Below are positions 5,668-6,397 of a stretch of 6,397 nucleotides of DNA, in pieces. Below the pieces are notes generated by a model. The model was not told the origin of the DNA, did not search any database, and was given only the letters and a program-made list of their open reading frames with translations. Position 1 is the stretch's first letter; every line of letters begins with the position of its first letter. Source of the stretch: an uncultured Eubacterium sp. (GTDB lineage: Bacteria > Bacillota > Clostridia > Lachnospirales > Lachnospiraceae); the NCBI GenBank assembly GCA_900545725.1, contig URAI01000118.1, positions 1 through 6,397 on the forward strand, read 5' to 3'. Both the position numbers and the translations under genes were made by a program.

Positions 5668-6293
5668 GCATGGCGGCAGCAGTAATTATAGGACTGGTTA
5701 TAGGAATAACTTATATGTATGCCTGTAAAAAAAGCGGATATAATAAAGACTTTATTGTGGGACTTGTATTGCTTCCTGCGATAGTTTCAGTGGTAATAAT
5801 GCTTATAGGCAGTAATGTGGCAAGGGCATTTTCAATGGCTGGAGCATTCGCTCTTGTAAGATTCAGAAGTGCACCGGGTAATGCGAAAGATATTGCCGTA
5901 GTATTCTTTGCCATGGCATCAGGACTTGCCTGTGGCCTGGGATATATAACTTTTGCTGTAATATTTACAGTGGTAATTATCCTTGTATTAGTAACACTTT
6001 CGATAACAAATTTTGCTGATAAAAATGCCGGAAAGAAACAGCTTCGTATAACTATCCCTGAAAATCTTAATTATACACATGCGTTTGACGGTATATTTGA
6101 TAATTTTCTTTCTTCAAAGGAACTTACAAAGGTAAAGACAACAAACATGGGAACGATGTTTGAACTTACATACATAATTGAAATGAATAAAGATATTAAT
6201 GAAAAGGAATTTATAGATTCACTTAGAGTTGTCAATGGAAATCTTAATATAACGCTTGGAATGATAGATACTGTCAGTGGCGTTTTAAATTGA
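5604..6293 (+). CDS. DUF4956 integral membrane protein
   Basis: This 229-residue protein has four probable membrane helices (about 17-39, 49-69, 97-113 and 115-136). Between the second and third lies the family signature FSMAGAFALVRFRSAPGNAKDI (76-97; conserved GA..LVRFR and KD). A soluble C-terminal domain (about 146-229) is predicted to be cytosolic. DUF4956 genes are often found beside VTC-domain genes, sometimes with CotH-like kinases, but their function is unknown to me. GGAG (5593-5596) with 7-nt spacing supports ATG 5604, which lies 64 nt inside the VTC frame, so expression is probably coupled. By context it may be the membrane partner of the VTC enzyme, for anchoring or moving product. 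Arg74, Arg86, Arg88 and Lys95 lie in or next to the membrane. MgtC-like transporters share a similar short motif but the whole protein does not match. No terminator follows the gene. Confidence 0.88.
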   Translation: MFESIFTTTTDNAISISSSVLSMAAAVIIGLVIGITYMYACKKSGYNKDFIVGLVLLPAIVSVVIMLIGSNVARAFSMAGAFALVRFRSAPGNAKDIAVVFFAMASGLACGLGYITFAVIFTVVIILVLVTLSITNFADKNAGKKQLRITIPENLNYTHAFDGIFDNFLSSKELTKVKTTNMGTMFELTYIIEMNKDINEKEFIDSLRVVNGNLNITLGMIDTVSGVLN

Positions 6294-6314
6294 GATTTGT
6301 TGACGATTTGTTGA
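6294..6314. repeat. Perfect 10-bp tandem repeat with 11-bp period
   Basis: GATTTGTTGA occurs at 6294-6303 and again at 6305-6314, with one C between, directly after the DUF4956 stop. An 11-bp period puts both copies on the same DNA face, as in direct-repeat sites of OmpR/PhoB-type response regulators. TTGACG (6300-6305) with TGTAGT (6324-6329) is a weak promoter-like pair with 18-bp spacing that overlaps the repeat. A downstream gene may therefore begin beyond the window, but none is visible. Confidence 0.4.
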
Positions 6315-6397
6315 AATGCGGGGTGTAGTGGGGAAGTGGCGAATTGTATTGGGAATTTTAAAACGATGGATGAGTGCTAAGAAACTCTACAGATGAG

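Noticed and set aside
5071..5914. Reverse-strand open frames opposite the VTC and DUF4956 genes
   Set aside because: Both lie antisense to conserved family motifs and have no SD or recognisable domain.
6320..6339. G-rich stretch as a G-quadruplex
   Set aside because: It has only two G4 runs plus one GG, so at most a two-tetrad structure, too weak to call.
6316..6396. 26-codon basic frame at the end of the window (MRGVVGKWR...)
   Set aside because: There is no SD before ATG 6316, it is very short, and no family is recognisable.

Overview
The window is AT-rich, with purine-rich Shine-Dalgarno (SD) sites (GGAG, AAGGAG) and codon use leaning to AGA, ATA, AAT and TAT. All recognisable genes lie on the + strand. 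Gene families and style fit a low-GC Firmicute, most likely a gut or rumen Lachnospiraceae relative (Butyrivibrio, Roseburia, Coprococcus or Eubacterium type). That placement is inference; the window holds no rRNA or other phylogenetic marker.

Layout: (1) 64-918, a cytosolic alpha/beta-hydrolase (acetyl-esterase type) with a complete Ser-Asp-His triad, preceded by a leader hairpin. (2) 1039-3429, a GlgB-like GH13 protein with its own good sigma-A-type promoter. It keeps the branching-enzyme architecture, but the third catalytic Asp is Glu, the region I His is Phe, and a loop near the end of the barrel is missing. It also carries a tail of about 95 residues made of Ala-centred heptads. (3) 3553-4431, an MscS-family mechanosensitive channel. 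It has two perfect TATAAT boxes upstream and a long leader hairpin that could bring a distant SD close to the start codon. (4) 4432-4860, a 429-nt gap. It holds a coding-like fragment without a start, a very long A-run/T-run hairpin, and two dyads sharing TTTG-N4-CAAA around a weak candidate promoter. (5) 4861-5667, a VTC/CYTH-like polyphosphate-polymerase-domain protein. (6) 5604-6293, a DUF4956 membrane protein overlapping the VTC gene by 64 nt. (7) 6294-6397, a short tail with a perfect 10-bp tandem repeat of 11-bp period and no convincing gene.

How they work together: the VTC and DUF4956 genes are the only clear operon. The pair suggests a soluble nucleotide/polyphosphate tunnel enzyme working with a membrane partner. 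The first three genes each have their own leader and look like separate transcription units: a glycan esterase, an alpha-glucan-binding or remodelling protein, and an osmotic safety valve. Most unusual are the degenerate GlgB-like protein with its coiled-coil tail, the VTC-DUF4956 module, and the structured mscS leader.
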